DNA of 48,594 nt. It comes from Gnetum montanum. Taxonomy: Eukaryota > Streptophyta > Gnetopsida > Gnetales > Gnetaceae. Positions 20,755-31,912 of this stretch are shown in pieces. Below the pieces are notes generated by a model. That model was not told the origin of the DNA and did not search any database. It worked only from the letters and a program-made list of their open reading frames with translations. The stretch's first letter is position 1. Every line of letters starts with the position of its first letter. Location of the stretch: assembly GCA_015680685.1 (NCBI GenBank), contig MNCI01006657.1, forward strand, positions 106,121 to 154,714, given 5' to 3'. The translations under genes and the position numbers were made by a program.

Positions 20755-21845
20755 TCACTGAGCCAAATACTTCATGGAAATCAATGGATAACTTTATAAA
20801 GTATGTTTTGATGGCTTGGTTCGATGGTGTGTTTCTAATGTAGATCAATTACAAGTTCTCCAAGATGCACATGAGGGCCCTTATGAGGGTCATTATGCTG
20901 GGAGATGAACAACCATTAAAATCTTACTTGTAGGATATTATTGGCCTACATTGTTCAAGGACACTCATCATTTCATCCAATCTTGTGAGTGTTGCTAATG
21001 TGACGGGGGAATGACTAGTAGAATGGAGGATCCGCAACAATGAATTCAACCCTTGGAACCCTTTGACATATGGGGAATTGATATTATGGGGCCTATTACA
21101 CCAATGTCCAATGGAAAAGCCTACATTGTTGTTGCTATTAAATATTTCACAAAGTAGGTAGAAGCAGCTACTGTTACTGACTATACATCAGCTACCCTTG
21201 CATGATTTGTTCAACAAAAAATTGTAAATAGGTTTGGTGTGCCTCGTGCATTTATTTCTAACAATGGTACATATTTCATAAGTGAGACTTTTCAAAAATT
21301 GATGCAATGCTTAGGAGTTGAGCATAAGCTAATTACACCATACCACCCTCAAGTGAATGGTTAAGTTGAAGTCACCAATAGGGAGATTATGAAAATATTG
21401 ACACAAACCATTAGCAAGTAGAGGCGAGATTGGAGCACCAAGCTGAACGATGCTCTTTGGGCATATCACTCCACATGAAAACTCCCTATAGGCTACTCTC
21501 TCTACATGTTAGTGTATGGTAAACTTCCAATGCTTCCTATTCAAGATGAGCTCTGTACACTATCCACAGCAGGTGACCTCAACCTTGACCTCAATCTAGC
21601 ACAAAAGGAATGATTAATGAACCTTAACTTGCTAGATAAAAATTGATTAGCTACCTTGTCATCTAACGAATTGCACAAGGCCTTTAACAAACAATGCCAT
21701 GACCTAAAAATTAGAATAGTTAAATACCAACTAGGAGAGAAGGTTCTCTATTGGAACCCTACACATGTGCCACAATGCATTAAATTTTAAATGCTATGGG
21801 AAGGACCTTATATGATCTAAAAACCTAAAAGCTCAAGTAAGAAAT
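20755..21845 (+). pseudogene. Athila A integrase
   Basis: HHCC zinc region: AHEGPYEGHYAGR, then HHFIQSCECC. Core: EPFDIWGIDIMGPITPMSNG supplies the first catalytic Asp. FISNNGTYFISETFQKL has Asn in place of the second Asp. VTNREIMKILTQT keeps the Glu. AYHST.KLPIGYSLYMLVYG and a C-terminal region (KYQLGEKVLYWNP, LWEGPYMI) follow. Stops are frequent, several from CAA/CAG to TAA/TAG. Confidence 0.9.
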
Positions 21846-23864
21846 TATTAGTCAACATCCAGCAAACCAAACCCTTCCATGAGCCTAAAACAACCAATAC
21901 TAATACTACCTCTATTGGTGGACAACCCTGCTCCTTATTTTGGATTACCTCCTTCTAACTCAGTCGTGGGGGAGATGGCCACCAATGCTAACCATTCTCA
22001 GCCCTCAGTTCCTTTTGTATTTTTTTTTTACATATTTTTAATCTTTACTTATTTTTTTTACACCATCATTAACATTTTTACTATTTCTTTATTTGATTAT
22101 TCTTACTCATCACATAATAAGTGCTCACAATGATGGATTGAATTATAATGGTGTTGATTACTAATGTTTGGTTTTTACCTCTGACTTTTAATGTTGATGC
22201 TAAGATATGGTTTCTTTTGATAAAATAAGCAATGAGTCCATGTCACCCATTTATCCATACAACTCTATGGTCTCCCTTGTTTTTGAAATGTACTATCCCT
22301 TTTTGTAAGTAAACTTATTAATGAAGTAGTGGCTTAGTACTCTTTGAACCAAGGAAAGATTCAACTGGAAGGAAAAGGATGTGACCTCAAGGGGATTCGA
22401 TGCATTTGTGCCAGCTATTCTCTTGGATACTTGGATGTTTCTCATAAAGTCTTCTATCATTCCACTATCAACCAATCTATTAGGAAGTTTCCCAAATCAA
22501 ATAAGTTTTTGCATAATGTGGTTCTCACAAAAAAAACTAGTGGGAATTCAAAGCACATCCCTTAGACATAATAAAGAAACATGGGCTACAAGAACTAGTT
22601 AATGCACTAGAAAGACATGTTACCCATGCCTGAAGGTTCCCTCTAACTAAGGCCCTTTCTCACTTCTTTCTCTTATGTTATTTTCATGTTGGAATGGTAG
22701 CTACTTTGTAGAAGCATTCTTGTTGCTTTAGGAGGATGGATTGGTCAAGTGTGTTGATGTGAGATCACTGGATGTGGTTAGTTTGAATCTAGATTTGGAT
22801 AGAATTTTATTAAGTCACATTAACCACATATTACACAAAGGACTTTACACAACCTTAATTTTGGGATTTCATTCCATTCTCTCCTCTCTTTCCATATTGA
22901 TTTCCACATTCCACCTCATTGCCAATTTTATGATGAGTCTATATCCTAGTTAATACATTGTTATTCGTTGGTAAACTCTTGTGGGTACGTCCTTAACCAT
23001 TACTTCCATATGTCATTCCTAGAGCCTACAAACTCTTTGGTTTGTGGGTTTGTCAAGGCATAAAGGGCATGAGCCTGGTTTGGGGAGGACCCGCTAGCAT
23101 TCCTTTATGGTGCAATTGTTAAGTTCTTTCCCTTAAACATTTCCTACAATCAACCATTTCCATTTCACACCAGCCATGACATCCATTTTTGTTTTATTGG
23201 CTTCATCTTCATTCTTTCTCTATTCTTCCTTGTTCTTTCATTTCCCATCTTATCACTATTGGAGGTTTGCCCTTAGTCGTGGGGGCCCTATCACAAATTT
23301 TTCCATTCTATTACTCGTCTCTCCCCTACACCTTGGATAGTCACTAGTGATAAACCTCTAATCTAGTATCTGCCATACCTACAACCTAGCCAATGTGCTT
23401 CATATCGAGGGAAGGTATCAATCACATTATATCTTATCTATCCTTGCTAATTTGTGGCTATGCTTTGTGTGCAAATGGTGATCACATGAACAATGGACTA
23501 GGATAGGAGGGAGCACTCAAGATGGACTGGAGCTGAAGTAGTTATGCAAGGAACACGCATTGTATGGCCATGGATGAACAATCATGTGCACAGTTTTGAC
23601 ATTGATAGCAACACGCCTCATTTTCTTTCTTTTTTTTCTCTCTCTCTCTTCAAGCTATCGAATAAGGGTCTAGATGTCATCTATGTACAGTGTTCACCAC
23701 AATGGTTATGAACACCAATGCTATAATATATTTATCAATCCATTCACCGGGCACTTTGATTTATCATTCCATTTCATAGTAGTTTTCATTCTGTCAATAA
23801 CCCCATACCTTCCCAATATTTTGTAATGAACTAGAGGATGATTTTTCATTTAGTTATAGGGGTA
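21846..23864 (+). other. A: 3' region after pol, no env found
   Basis: About 2 kb separate the end of integrase from the 3' LTR. Many Athila elements have an env-like frame here. I see only short frames, none with a convincing signal peptide and membrane anchor; 21879-22133 is Phe/Tyr-rich from a T-rich stretch. G-rich phrases occur at about 21965 (GTCGTGGGGGAGATGG) and 23277 (GTCGTGGGGGCCC). The tract TTATAGGGGTA (about 23854-23864) abuts the LTR and is the likely polypurine tract. Confidence 0.5.
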
Positions 23865-24694
23865 TGATGAGCTACGATATCGGGACCACAATATTGGATC
23901 TGCGATATCGATCCTGTGATATCAGAGCCTGCTAAGAAATATCGAACATATGATATTGGAACATGTCTTGTTACCTATAAATAAACAGCGGGCACACTTG
24001 GGTTTGGTAATTAGTTCTTAGTCCCTTACCTGAAATCTTGTAGTTTTTCCTTCTTAGAGTTAGAATTATTTTTGAGTGCCCACAGTAGGAGTTATAAAGT
24101 AAACGGATCTTTATTCAAACATTGTGTACCTGAGTACACCTTGTGTCTGAAAATAAAGATGAACTTTGTGATAAACCTTGCAGCATTTATAATAGCTTAC
24201 TTATTGCATTTAATGTTATTTACAATTCTTCAACCCTTCCCTTAGTTAATTGATGTTGTTTTTATTGATTTGTTAATTTTCACAAGTAAGCACACTCAGT
24301 ACAACCACTTCGAGCATATGTAGAACACTTGGTAACCCAATAACGACTAGCGTTTGGTAATCCCAGTAGTGTGAGACTAGTTCAAGATGTGTACAGAGAG
24401 TGGGAATGGATTCTAGTGTTAGGACTAGTTAGAGCATAGTTGTTTAGTTAAATTTATTTCCTTCCTTTATTTTAAGCACTAGGAGCATAAAACATAAAAA
24501 CCATAAAAATCACATACCTCAAGTTTACTTAACCATAAAATTGTGCCACACAAGTAAGCTTGGGAAGATAACGATTGCTAACCCTTGCTTATTTGATAAA
24601 GGCACATAAGCACTTAGTCCTTGCAATTCGACTAGATCATGCATGAATGCTCATATTCATATGGTTGGGAGTAGGGATACCTCACCACTCATCA
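23865..24694 (+). mobile_element. 3' LTR of Athila-type element A
   Basis: The 830-base LTR starts TGATGAGC and ends CTCATCA, parallel to 4561-5408 throughout. Landmarks are the GATATC motifs, the TATA box (CTATAAATA, 23975-23983) and 'CCCACAGTAGGAGTTATAAAG'. It is followed directly by the CCTAG target duplication and chromovirus gag. Confidence 0.95.
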
Positions 24695-24699
24695 CCTAG
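24695..24699 (+). repeat. Target site duplication of element A, right copy
   Basis: CCTAG is identical to 4556-4560. It proves that the two LTRs 20 kb apart belong to one integration and that everything between them arrived with, or later than, element A. Confidence 0.9.
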
Positions 24700-25850
24700 G
24701 CTAGAGAGTGTAGAAGTAATCCATTACGTTCTAAAAGAAATGGACTTGCTATAAGACAAGATGGACCTCCAATTTAAGGACTAGGTGAAAGTGCCCAAAG
24801 CAAAGGTCTCAATCCTTAAGGATCATTTGGATCATATGCTAAACCTCTATAAGGACCCCTTTAGATCCTTTCAAGAGGAATAGACAAAAGCATCTCTAGT
24901 CAATGACCTGATTATTTGAGTAAAGGTTATGGAGGATGCCTTGATTAGAGTAAAAAAGGAGCTATTTGACTTGAAAATTGAAAACACCATCCTAAATTCC
25001 TCCCTAGTAGGACACCTAATAGAAGAGCCTATGGTTGTGGCTCAAATCAAAGCAAGAGAATCAAGGTCTTATGATGGTGAAAGGAGCGACACTAAAGTTG
25101 ATGCCTTTCTATATAATGTGGAGATGTATTTATCTACCAAGGATGTTCCTATAGCCTAAAAGGTCCACACTACATCTCAGTACTCACAGGAAGTGCTAAG
25201 ATATGGTGGCATAACCTCCTCTGTGCCCAAGAGAAGGGTACTACAACTAAGGGTAGACATTTAGGAAAGATTCAAACTAGCTTTGATTAAATAGTTACAC
25301 CCATGGAACTTGAAGTGGGTAGCCCACACCAAGCTTGAGTCCTTGAAACATTGAAGCAAGCTTGAAGATTACATCAACATCTTTAAAGAGCTCATGTTAT
25401 TAATTATTGATATGGAAGATTGGAATCATTTCTTCAAATTTGCAAATGGTTTACAAACATGGGCATAGATGGAATTGCACTGACAAGGTATTGACATTTT
25501 CACTAAGGCTATTTTATTGCTAATACCTTCCTTGATTTCAAGGCTTCAAATCCAAATAAGGATAAACTTAGGAAGGGAAAGTAAAGCATTCCCTCCCACT
25601 CTCAAAAAATAGATGTTGGATTCACCAAATGTGGAAAAACATTCAAATCAATTCAATAAGGTAGTCGCCTTATAGGTGGTCCTCTAGAAAACTAAGGTTC
25701 TTAGTAGAAACATCAAGATTTAGGGAGCAAATGGTAACCTAGGGCCAAGAAGAAACAATTCTTAGGAGGGCCCTTCAAGGAACCAATCCACTGCTTCTTT
25801 TTTCGTGGTAACAACCTAGCAAGAAATTGTCCTCTTAGCTCATGAAGGAT
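24700..25850 (+). pseudogene. Chromovirus D gag, second fragment
   Basis: It continues the frame interrupted at 4560: ESVEVIHYVLKEMDLL, a coiled-coil-like Lys/Glu/Leu-rich stretch, then an open piece at 24929-25159 with FLYNVEMYLSTKDVPIA (the usual 'FL..ME.Y' start of the capsid domain). Near 25790 IHCFFFRGNNLARNCP is a zinc knuckle that has lost its second Cys and its His. Many stops are present. Confidence 0.8.
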
Positions 25851-26069
25851 TGAGAATTGGTAGGGATAGACTTTAGGGAAGTAGTTGATGATCCTTGAGA
25901 ACTACCCAAACCCATGCCTACAGATTATAAATGGTAGCACCATATGGGAACAATGAAGATTAGCTATTATGATGGAGTTGTCTAATATGGTTATGTAGAG
26001 GTTAGAAGCCAAAATCTTAAAAAATGCTAATCCTAATAATTTACACTAGGTTCAATTGGCCCCAATCAC

Positions 26070-26210
26070 TATGAGATTAAGAAAAATAACTGCCGTAATT
26101 GATAATGGTGCTAGTCACAATTATATGGCTCCATCTATGATAAGGAACCTATATCTATAAGTGAACCAATTCAAGCTTTTTCCAAACTTGCCAATTTATA
26201 ACTCCTTCGG
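26070..26210 (+). pseudogene. Chromovirus D protease remnant
   Basis: ITAVIDNGASHNYMAPSMI is the aspartic protease active site: D-N-G-A-S-H-N corresponds to D-S/T-G-A-S-H-N. It is followed by decayed sequence in which the flap and the I-L-G block are hard to follow. It lies where a chromovirus protease is expected, between the zinc knuckle and RT. Confidence 0.8.
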
Positions 26211-26639
26211 TGTATCATTATCTATCGAAACATTTCAGTTTAAGTGGACTCATGGCAGGGAGCTGTTAATTTCTTAATTCTAGATATAGATTCCTTCAAT
26301 GTCATATTGCGGCAAGAATTCTTGCACAATGCCAAAGTTTTCACTGCACCACATTTGGATCTTATTTATATTTTTCAATGGAGCTCACCTTGCTTCATCT
26401 AGACTCATAGAGCACAGTTCGAGAAGGATGAGGGATCTAACCCCAAGATTGTTTCTCCTATGGTGATGAAACATCTAGCAAAGGATCCAACAAAAAAATT
26501 TCTTCTAGCTATGTAAATTGATAATCCTTCCTAGGCTAGTGAGCTTCAAACATTCATTGATCCACATATAGCTAAGGTATTAGACTATTTCTGAGATGTG
26601 ATGCCACATGAGCTACTTGGAACTCTACCACCATGAAGG

Positions 26640-26931
26640 ATGGTAGATCATAAAATAGAATTACTTCCAAGGACTAACCTACCTATCCAAAGACTATATT
26701 AGTTAATAGGGTCAGAATTAGAGGAGTTGAAGAAACAATTTGATAGTTTGATGTCCAAAGGGTACATTCATCCCTTAAAATGTCCTTATGATGCACCCAT
26801 GTTGTTTATTACCAAGGATGATGGGACATTATGTCTCTATTATAACTATAAGCTATTAAATAAGCACACTATTAAGAACAAGTATTTGGTGTCACTCATA
26901 TCTGACTTGCTTGATTAGCTTAAAAGCTTTT
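26640..26931 (+). pseudogene. Chromovirus D reverse transcriptase, N-terminal stub
   Basis: ELKKQFDSLMSKGYIHPLKC, then PYDAPMLFITKDDGTLCLYY and NYKLLNKHTIKNKY...ISDLLD match the first third of a gypsy RT. After LLD.LKSF the sequence jumps straight into RNase H, so the palm with the YxDD box is gone. The break falls at a 13-base direct repeat (26919-26931 and 26940-26952). Confidence 0.9.
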
Positions 26932-26952
26932 CTAGATTTCTTAAAAGCTTTT
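26919..26952 (+). repeat. 13-base direct repeat at the RT deletion junction
   Basis: CTTAAAAGCTTTT occurs at 26919-26931 and again at 26940-26952, separated by eight bases. Upstream is RT block 1; downstream is RNase H. The core AAAAGCTTTT is also palindromic. This suggests that the 0.7-0.9 kb RT deletion was resolved through short homology or slippage. Confidence 0.7.
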
Positions 26953-27255
26953 AAGGTCTATACAAAAGCTATCGAGGATGCTATTGGTGATGTGTTGCTA
27001 TAGGAGGGTCATCATGTTGCTTATAAGTCTTCAAAGCCAAATCAAGTAGAGTGTAGAAATCTTGTCCACAAGAAAGAAGCATTTACCATTGTTCATTACT
27101 TAAGATCATGGAGGCATTACTTACTGAGAAGCCATGTCCATGTAAAGACCAATAATTTGGCTACCAGCTATTTTCTCTCTAAATTTGATTTGTAGCTAAC
27201 CTACCACCTCATAAAGGAAAATGTGGTGGTGTATGCATTGAGTCATCGTCCTTAA
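26953..27255 (+). pseudogene. Chromovirus D RNase H
   Basis: VYTKAIEDAIGDVLL, then GHHVAYKSSK, HKKEAFTIVHYLRSWRHYLL, VHVKTNNLATSYF and a decayed NVVVYALSHRP. The pattern 'EKE..A.V..L..WRHYL.G..F.V.TDN' is chromovirus RNase H. The catalytic Asp in TDN reads TNN here, and the first Asp (TDAS) reads TKAI. Confidence 0.88.
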
Positions 27256-27410
27256 CATATCTCCTAGCTCTTCTCTATTATTGGGTTGCAAACCTTGCAC
27301 ATGTAGTGTGATGAGGTGCCATTAGCTAGAATCCAAGATGGTTTAAAAGGGATTATTTGGTCATTGATCTTATGAAATTAATAGAGATAGGGTGAGCACC
27401 ANGGAGGCCA
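27256..27410 (+). other. D: RNase H to integrase linker
   Basis: This short decayed spacer has no separate domain and contains an N at 27402. It is expected here from the order of chromovirus pol domains. Confidence 0.5.
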
Positions 27411-28210
27411 TCCCAATCTAGAACACAAATTCAATTATCCTAGAACCAAAGCAATCCATATNTATGGCCTCGACAAGGAGATTATTCAAGAGTGTCATGA
27501 TACACAATGGGCTAGGCACTTTGGACAACAAAGAATATTGGCACCAATGAAGAGAAATTTCTTCTGGCTGAAGATGTATCAAGATGTGATCACCTATGTC
27601 TAAAAGTGCCTAGTATGCCAATAGGACAAAGGTCCTATGAAGCATCCTAGTGAACTCCTCCTTCCTTTAGAAATCTCACCATTTCCATGGACTATGGTGA
27701 TAATGGACTTCATCATAGGCCTACCAAATGTGCAAGGTCTAAATAGTAGCATTATGATAGTGGAAAATTTTTCTAAGTTCATCATATTTATTCCTTATTC
27801 ATCCCAATGTTCAACTAAGGACATTGTGACATATTACTTTGATAGGATGGTCAGATATTTTGGGTTACCTATGAGCATAGTATCTTATCATGATCCAGAT
27901 TTACAAGTGCCTTCTAGTAGGCCTTATTTGGCTTGATGGAAACCATCGTTAAATTATTGACAGATTTGCAATAGATAAATAAATAAAGCAAATGAATCAT
28001 GTACTTAATGAGTACCTTTAACACTATGTTTGTAGCGATTACAAGAACTAGTCTATTCTAGTAGGGATTGCCTAGCTATGCTACAACATCCAAAGTCTTC
28101 AGCCATTAGGATTTTCTCCTATAGAACTAGTAATGGGAAGGTAGCCCATTACTCAACATATGGTCTCTCCCTTTTTGCAGGGATGACATCCCTTGGTGGA
28201 TGAGTTCTTA
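27411..28210 (+). pseudogene. Chromovirus D integrase
   Basis: Zinc region: IIQECHDTQWARHFGQQRIL, then KCLVCQ (H-x7-H...C-x2-C kept). Core: FPWTMVIMDFIIGLP supplies the first Asp; FGLPMSIVSYHDPDL has lost the SDRD pattern around the second Asp. After shifts, MNHVLNEYL, HYVCSDYKN and LGFSPIELVMGR match the rest of a chromovirus core. The open piece 27637-27936 is the best-preserved part. Confidence 0.9.
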
Positions 28211-28229
28211 AAGGTGCGGTCTAAAAAAA

Positions 28230-28470
28230 ATAGACCAAAAACTCTAACCCTCTGAATTTAAGGTGGAAAATTAGGTTTTCCTAAAATTGGACCCTCACCA
28301 ATTTAAATTGAAAAAAGGAACTACATCCAAATTGATGAGGAAATATGATGGTCCCCTCTGAATCATCAATAAGACTAACCCTATGACATATATGCTTCAA
28401 CCACCTATCAATATGGACTGAGTCCATCTAGTTTTTCATGTCAGCATGTTGAAGCTATTACCTAATTGGT
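28230..28470 (+). pseudogene. D integrase C-terminal GPF/Y-like part
   Basis: With shifts, this reads KYDGPL.IINKTNPMTYML.PP and then HLVFHVSML. It corresponds to 'GPF.I..KVG..AY.L.LP....H.VFHVSQL', the GPY/F module that precedes the chromodomain in chromoviral integrases. Confidence 0.8.
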
Positions 28471-28582
28471 TCCCTTATTCTAAAATAAGCCATGCATTTG
28501 AGAATGACCTTGTATATAATCTATACAAGGGAAGAGAGTTGACTGCATTTAAAACTTCAAGACTACTGGGCACAGTCTTGAA

Positions 28583-28699
28583 ATGAAAGTGGAATTTCTT
28601 ATCTATTAGAAACATTTTCTAGACTCAAATGATAGTTGGGATTTACTAGAGCACTTGAGGTCCCAAGATCACTTAATCCTAGACTTCTATCAAGAGCAA
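28583..28699 (+). pseudogene. Chromodomain of element D
   Basis: VEFLIY.KHFLDSNDSWDLL followed by EHLRSQDHLILDFYQEQ matches a chromodomain ('EYLVKWKGYP...TWEP...L......I..FY'). One TAG replaces the Trp of the aromatic cage region (VKWKG). A C-terminal chromodomain after integrase defines chromoviruses; it is thought to steer integration toward marked chromatin. The Tekay-like subgroup is my best guess. Confidence 0.85.
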
Positions 28700-29370
28700 G
28701 CAATCGATCTCCCACCATGGCTTCTCCGATGATGGACAACAAATCTTTCTACAAAAAAAAAATTCCAAAAAGATGAGGACTAGATAGATTGGTAGAGGAG
28801 AGGCATATGTTGACTCATAGGATTTGAGGATGATTTCTTTAGAAATTTCACCTCAAGCAACATGATGCCTAAATTTTTTTGAACAACTTTATAGGTGATG
28901 AGGCTTAAGTTTCACATAGGTAGAAGACAATGTGGATCTTGAGACTCTTAGACCTTAGGTCATAAGTGAGTTAAGGGATTTCTTGGACTCATAAATCCCT
29001 TAGGTTGGTGCATTCTATTTTGTCACTATTGTAGGTCACTCATAGCCACTCTATTGTCCTACATCTTAGGTAGGGTGTGGAAGGGTGGATATACCAAGTC
29101 TTGGATGGTATCGTTTCTAACTTGGGTGTCAGACACTATGATGAGTCTAAATATTAGAAAGATGATTGAGTTTAATAATAAGATTTAAGCTCTTAGGCCC
29201 TAGCAAGTAGACCTTCTATAACCTAAGTTCCTTTCAAATTAGACTCTAAATAGCATGCCTTTAATTCCTTGAAATTGATAGAATCCTCCTTCGATATTGG
29301 TGTAGCTACCTTGTGGGTTACCTAGGATATGCTCCAAGGTCATTTCTCATTTCTAATAATGGGAGGATTA
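28700..29370 (+). other. D 3' untranslated region and polypurine tract
   Basis: No coding similarity is visible. The purine tract AATGGGAGGATTA (about 29358-29370) directly precedes the 3' LTR. Confidence 0.6.
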
Positions 29371-29901
29371 TGAAAGAGGTAGCAAGGTTGATGGTGGACT
29401 ACTGCCTCCCACATGGTTCAGGGACCATCAGGGCTTAATAAGTCTTCTACTCCTTGTGCCTTCAAAACCATACTAGCATGGTAGTTGCATGCATTAGTAA
29501 GATGAGGCTACAACCTTCCTCATTATCCCACTTGGTACAACCTTGCCATGGATTATTGTGTAGTTCAACTCTACATTGGGATGTAAACTAGCTGTGTGAT
29601 GTTTTATGCGTTCATTAGAGTGTAATACCAACTACTAGCATGTGATGATAAATCTAGAGGGTTTAGATAGTAGTCCCCGTGGTGTCCACATGAGTGGAGC
29701 AAGGGAGGGATATTTAGCTTTTATCAGTGTTACACATTTGAGATACTTGAAACATTTCTCAAGTCACATGCTAACACTAATAGTTTTTTTGTTGGCATGT
29801 GTTTCAAGACTATTGATAGCTGAGGTGTGTACCTCTTGAGTTTAGTCCCAAATATGAATCTGATCTAAGGAACTCTTGGAATGCTGAACAATGTTGTTAC
29901 A
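29371..29901 (+). mobile_element. 3' LTR of chromovirus element D
   Basis: It starts TGAAAGAGG (decayed from TGTGAGAG) and ends GTTGTTACA. It is homologous along its length to 3715-4269. The 5' LTR has about 14 extra bases near its end. Its 65-codon open frame (29642-29839) corresponds to 4002-4211 in the 5' LTR. Element D thus spans 3715-29901, about 6 kb once element A is removed. Confidence 0.9.
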
Positions 29902-30084
29902 AAAGGAGCCTCTTTTTAATAAACTATATGAAGATATTCTATTTTTTTTAAATGTCGTAACCTAGCCACATAATGAAGAGCCCTAGCATACAAAAACTTT
30001 GAATTATCTAGTATCACAATAAATACCCTAAAATTGTGATATAAAAAAGTAATACTAATAGTTTATACATTGTGTTAAATATTA

Positions 30085-30310
30085 CATGGAAATCAATAGA
30101 AATTTGTATAAAATTTATGTAGATGGTATATTTCATTGATTTATTCTAAACAATGGATAATAGAAAATCTTAAAAGGTTCACATGATGGACTATGTGGTA
30201 GACACTACATTGGGAAATGTTCTACTACTAAGATTTTTGTTGGTTAAATATTTTTGACCAACTTTGTTCATGGATGTTAATTATTATGCATTAAGCTGTG
30301 AATAATATGA
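30085..30310 (+). pseudogene. Integrase zinc region of element F
   Basis: YYMEINRNLYKIYVDGIFH, then LKGSHDGLCGRHYIGKCSTT and KIFVG matches A (FMEINGxLYKVCFDGLVRW...AHEGPYEGHYAGR) and B (36800 on) residue by residue. It lies 180 bases after the end of chromovirus D. With the RNase H remnant before D (3425-3714), it shows that D inserted between those two domains of F. Confidence 0.8.
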
Positions 30311-30570
30311 ACATTCTGGAAACATAATTGTTAGATACTAGGGGCCAACAATATTATTCTAACCATTCAAATTTTTTAACATTCAATCATCGATTTCATG
30401 TGACTATTCACACCAATAGAAAATGCAAACTCCTATATTATAGCATAAGTTAATTAAAATTGAATTTTTATTTATATTCGTTGAGATCCTCTTAGATCTA
30501 TTGGATGGAGTAGTTTCATAATTACTTTTTTTACAATATTTTTATTTTAAATCCATAACTCAATGTTGTC

Positions 30571-30624
30571 CACTAGGATTGAACTTATGATATAGGTTTC
30601 CAAGGCTCTTACCACTAAGTTAAC
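30571..30624 (-). repeat. tRNA-derived SINE-like head inside F integrase
   Basis: The minus strand reads GTTAACTTAGTGGTAAGAGC (A-box like) and, about 20 bases on, AAGTTCAATCCTAG (B-box like). F's integrase core is about 100 bases longer than A's between the zinc region and ISNNG, which leaves room for a small insertion. No SINE family was identified. Confidence 0.35.
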
Positions 30625-30654
30625 ACCTCATTACTTGAGTTTGTATTGAGATGT

Positions 30655-30932
30655 TTAGAAAGTTGATTTCTAATAATGGAGCCCACATTAGTAGAACAAC
30701 ATTTTAGAATTAATGAGAATATTAAACATTAATCATAAACTTGTCTTCCTATATAATTGCAAGCTATTAGATAAAAAAGTTACTAGTCGAGAGATTACAC
30801 ATAAGATTTGTAACTAAAAGATAAATAGGGCCAACAAGTTAGATAAACCATCATGGATGTATAAGAATTCAAGGAAACTAGCTATTGGGTACACTTTCTA
30901 GTAATTAGGCTATGAAAAATTTCTTAAACATA
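30655..30932 (+). pseudogene. Integrase catalytic core of element F
   Basis: ISNNGAHIS (second-Asp position, already Asn as in A), HKLVFLYNC (A: HKLITPYHP), VTSREITHKIC (catalytic Glu in REI) and KNSRKLAIGYTF (A: KLPIGYS). The frame is heavily broken. It stops at 30932 where B's LTR begins, so B inserted here. The rest of F is not in the window. Confidence 0.8.
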
Positions 30933-31765
30933 TGATGAGTCATGGATTGACATCATTTCATGCATCAACATGGCCCCATTGATGAAGGGTCTATAAATAT
31001 GTGTCAACCCACCATGTTTAGACATAAGTCTATCATAGTGTATTAGAGCTCTTGTAGTTTTTACATTTGAAAGTTAGAATATCTTCCTGAGTGCCCGAAG
31101 TAGGAGTCATTGAGTATACATATCTTTATTCAAGCACTGTTGTACCTAAGCACGATAGTGTGTGTGGCAATAAAGATGAGCTTTCTGATCAAACCTTGTA
31201 GCATTTGGGATAGTTTAAATGTTTAATTCATGCATTTAATATTTTTAGCTATTTATTTAAATTTTTCCAATAATAAGAAAATTAAGTAATTAAGTGAGAT
31301 AAGCTAAATAGCAACTAAGTTAACACATAAGTATGACCACTTTGAGCATGCGTATAACATTTGGTAATCCCAACAGTGCTTAACGCTTCCTAACCTAGCA
31401 ACGCTATATGTTTTCAAGATGTGTACAACAAGTGGGATTATATAATTATGTTAGGACTAGTTGAATAGCAGCTAACCCATTAAATTAAAGTAGGTATCAA
31501 ATTACTTCATTCTCTATCTTGTTTATTTTGAACACCAAACCATAAAATATAAAATGATAAAAATCATGTACCTCAATTACACTTAAAACCATACTCTTAA
31601 GCTTTACAAGTATAGTTAGGAAGATAATGAATGTTCTTAATATAAATTTTACTTCCTAAAGAACCAATGCACTAGAAACTATAGAGTCCATGAAATTCGA
31701 CTAGATCATGTGTGAATGCTTTGTGATTCATATTTTTGGGCATAGGGGTACCTTGCCACTCATCA
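30933..31765 (+). mobile_element. 5' LTR of Athila-type element B
   Basis: The 833-base LTR starts TGATGAG and ends CTCATCA. It has a TATA box (CTATAAATA, 30991-30999), then AGTAGGAGTCATTGAG (compare A, AGTAGGAGTCATAAAG) and 'ACATTTGGTAATCCCAACAGTG'. It is clearly the same family as the A, C and E LTRs, but the start region has lost the GATATC motifs. No 3' partner lies in the window. Confidence 0.9.
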
Positions 31766-31766
31766 T

Positions 31767-31785
31767 TGGTGCCATTTTTGGGGAC
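31767..31785 (+). other. Primer binding site of B (tRNA-Asp, decayed)
   Basis: TGGTGCCATTTTTGGGGAC retains more of the tRNA-Asp complement (TGGCGCCGTTGCCGGGGAC) than A's does, in particular the GGGGAC end. Almost all differences are transitions. Confidence 0.85.
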
Positions 31786-31912
31786 TCTATTTGTTGAAAT
31801 GAGCACTATCTAGGATTAGTAAATATCATTAATATTGTTGGACAAACCCCAAGGTTGACATCATTCTCAATTATATAATTACAAAGCACACTAATTATTT
31901 TTTTGTTGCAAA

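Noticed and set aside
21879-22133. Candidate env-like membrane protein in element A
   Set aside because: The hydrophobic part is a T-rich tract read as Phe/Tyr/Ile. There is no signal peptide, and the position right after integrase lacks the expected long frame.
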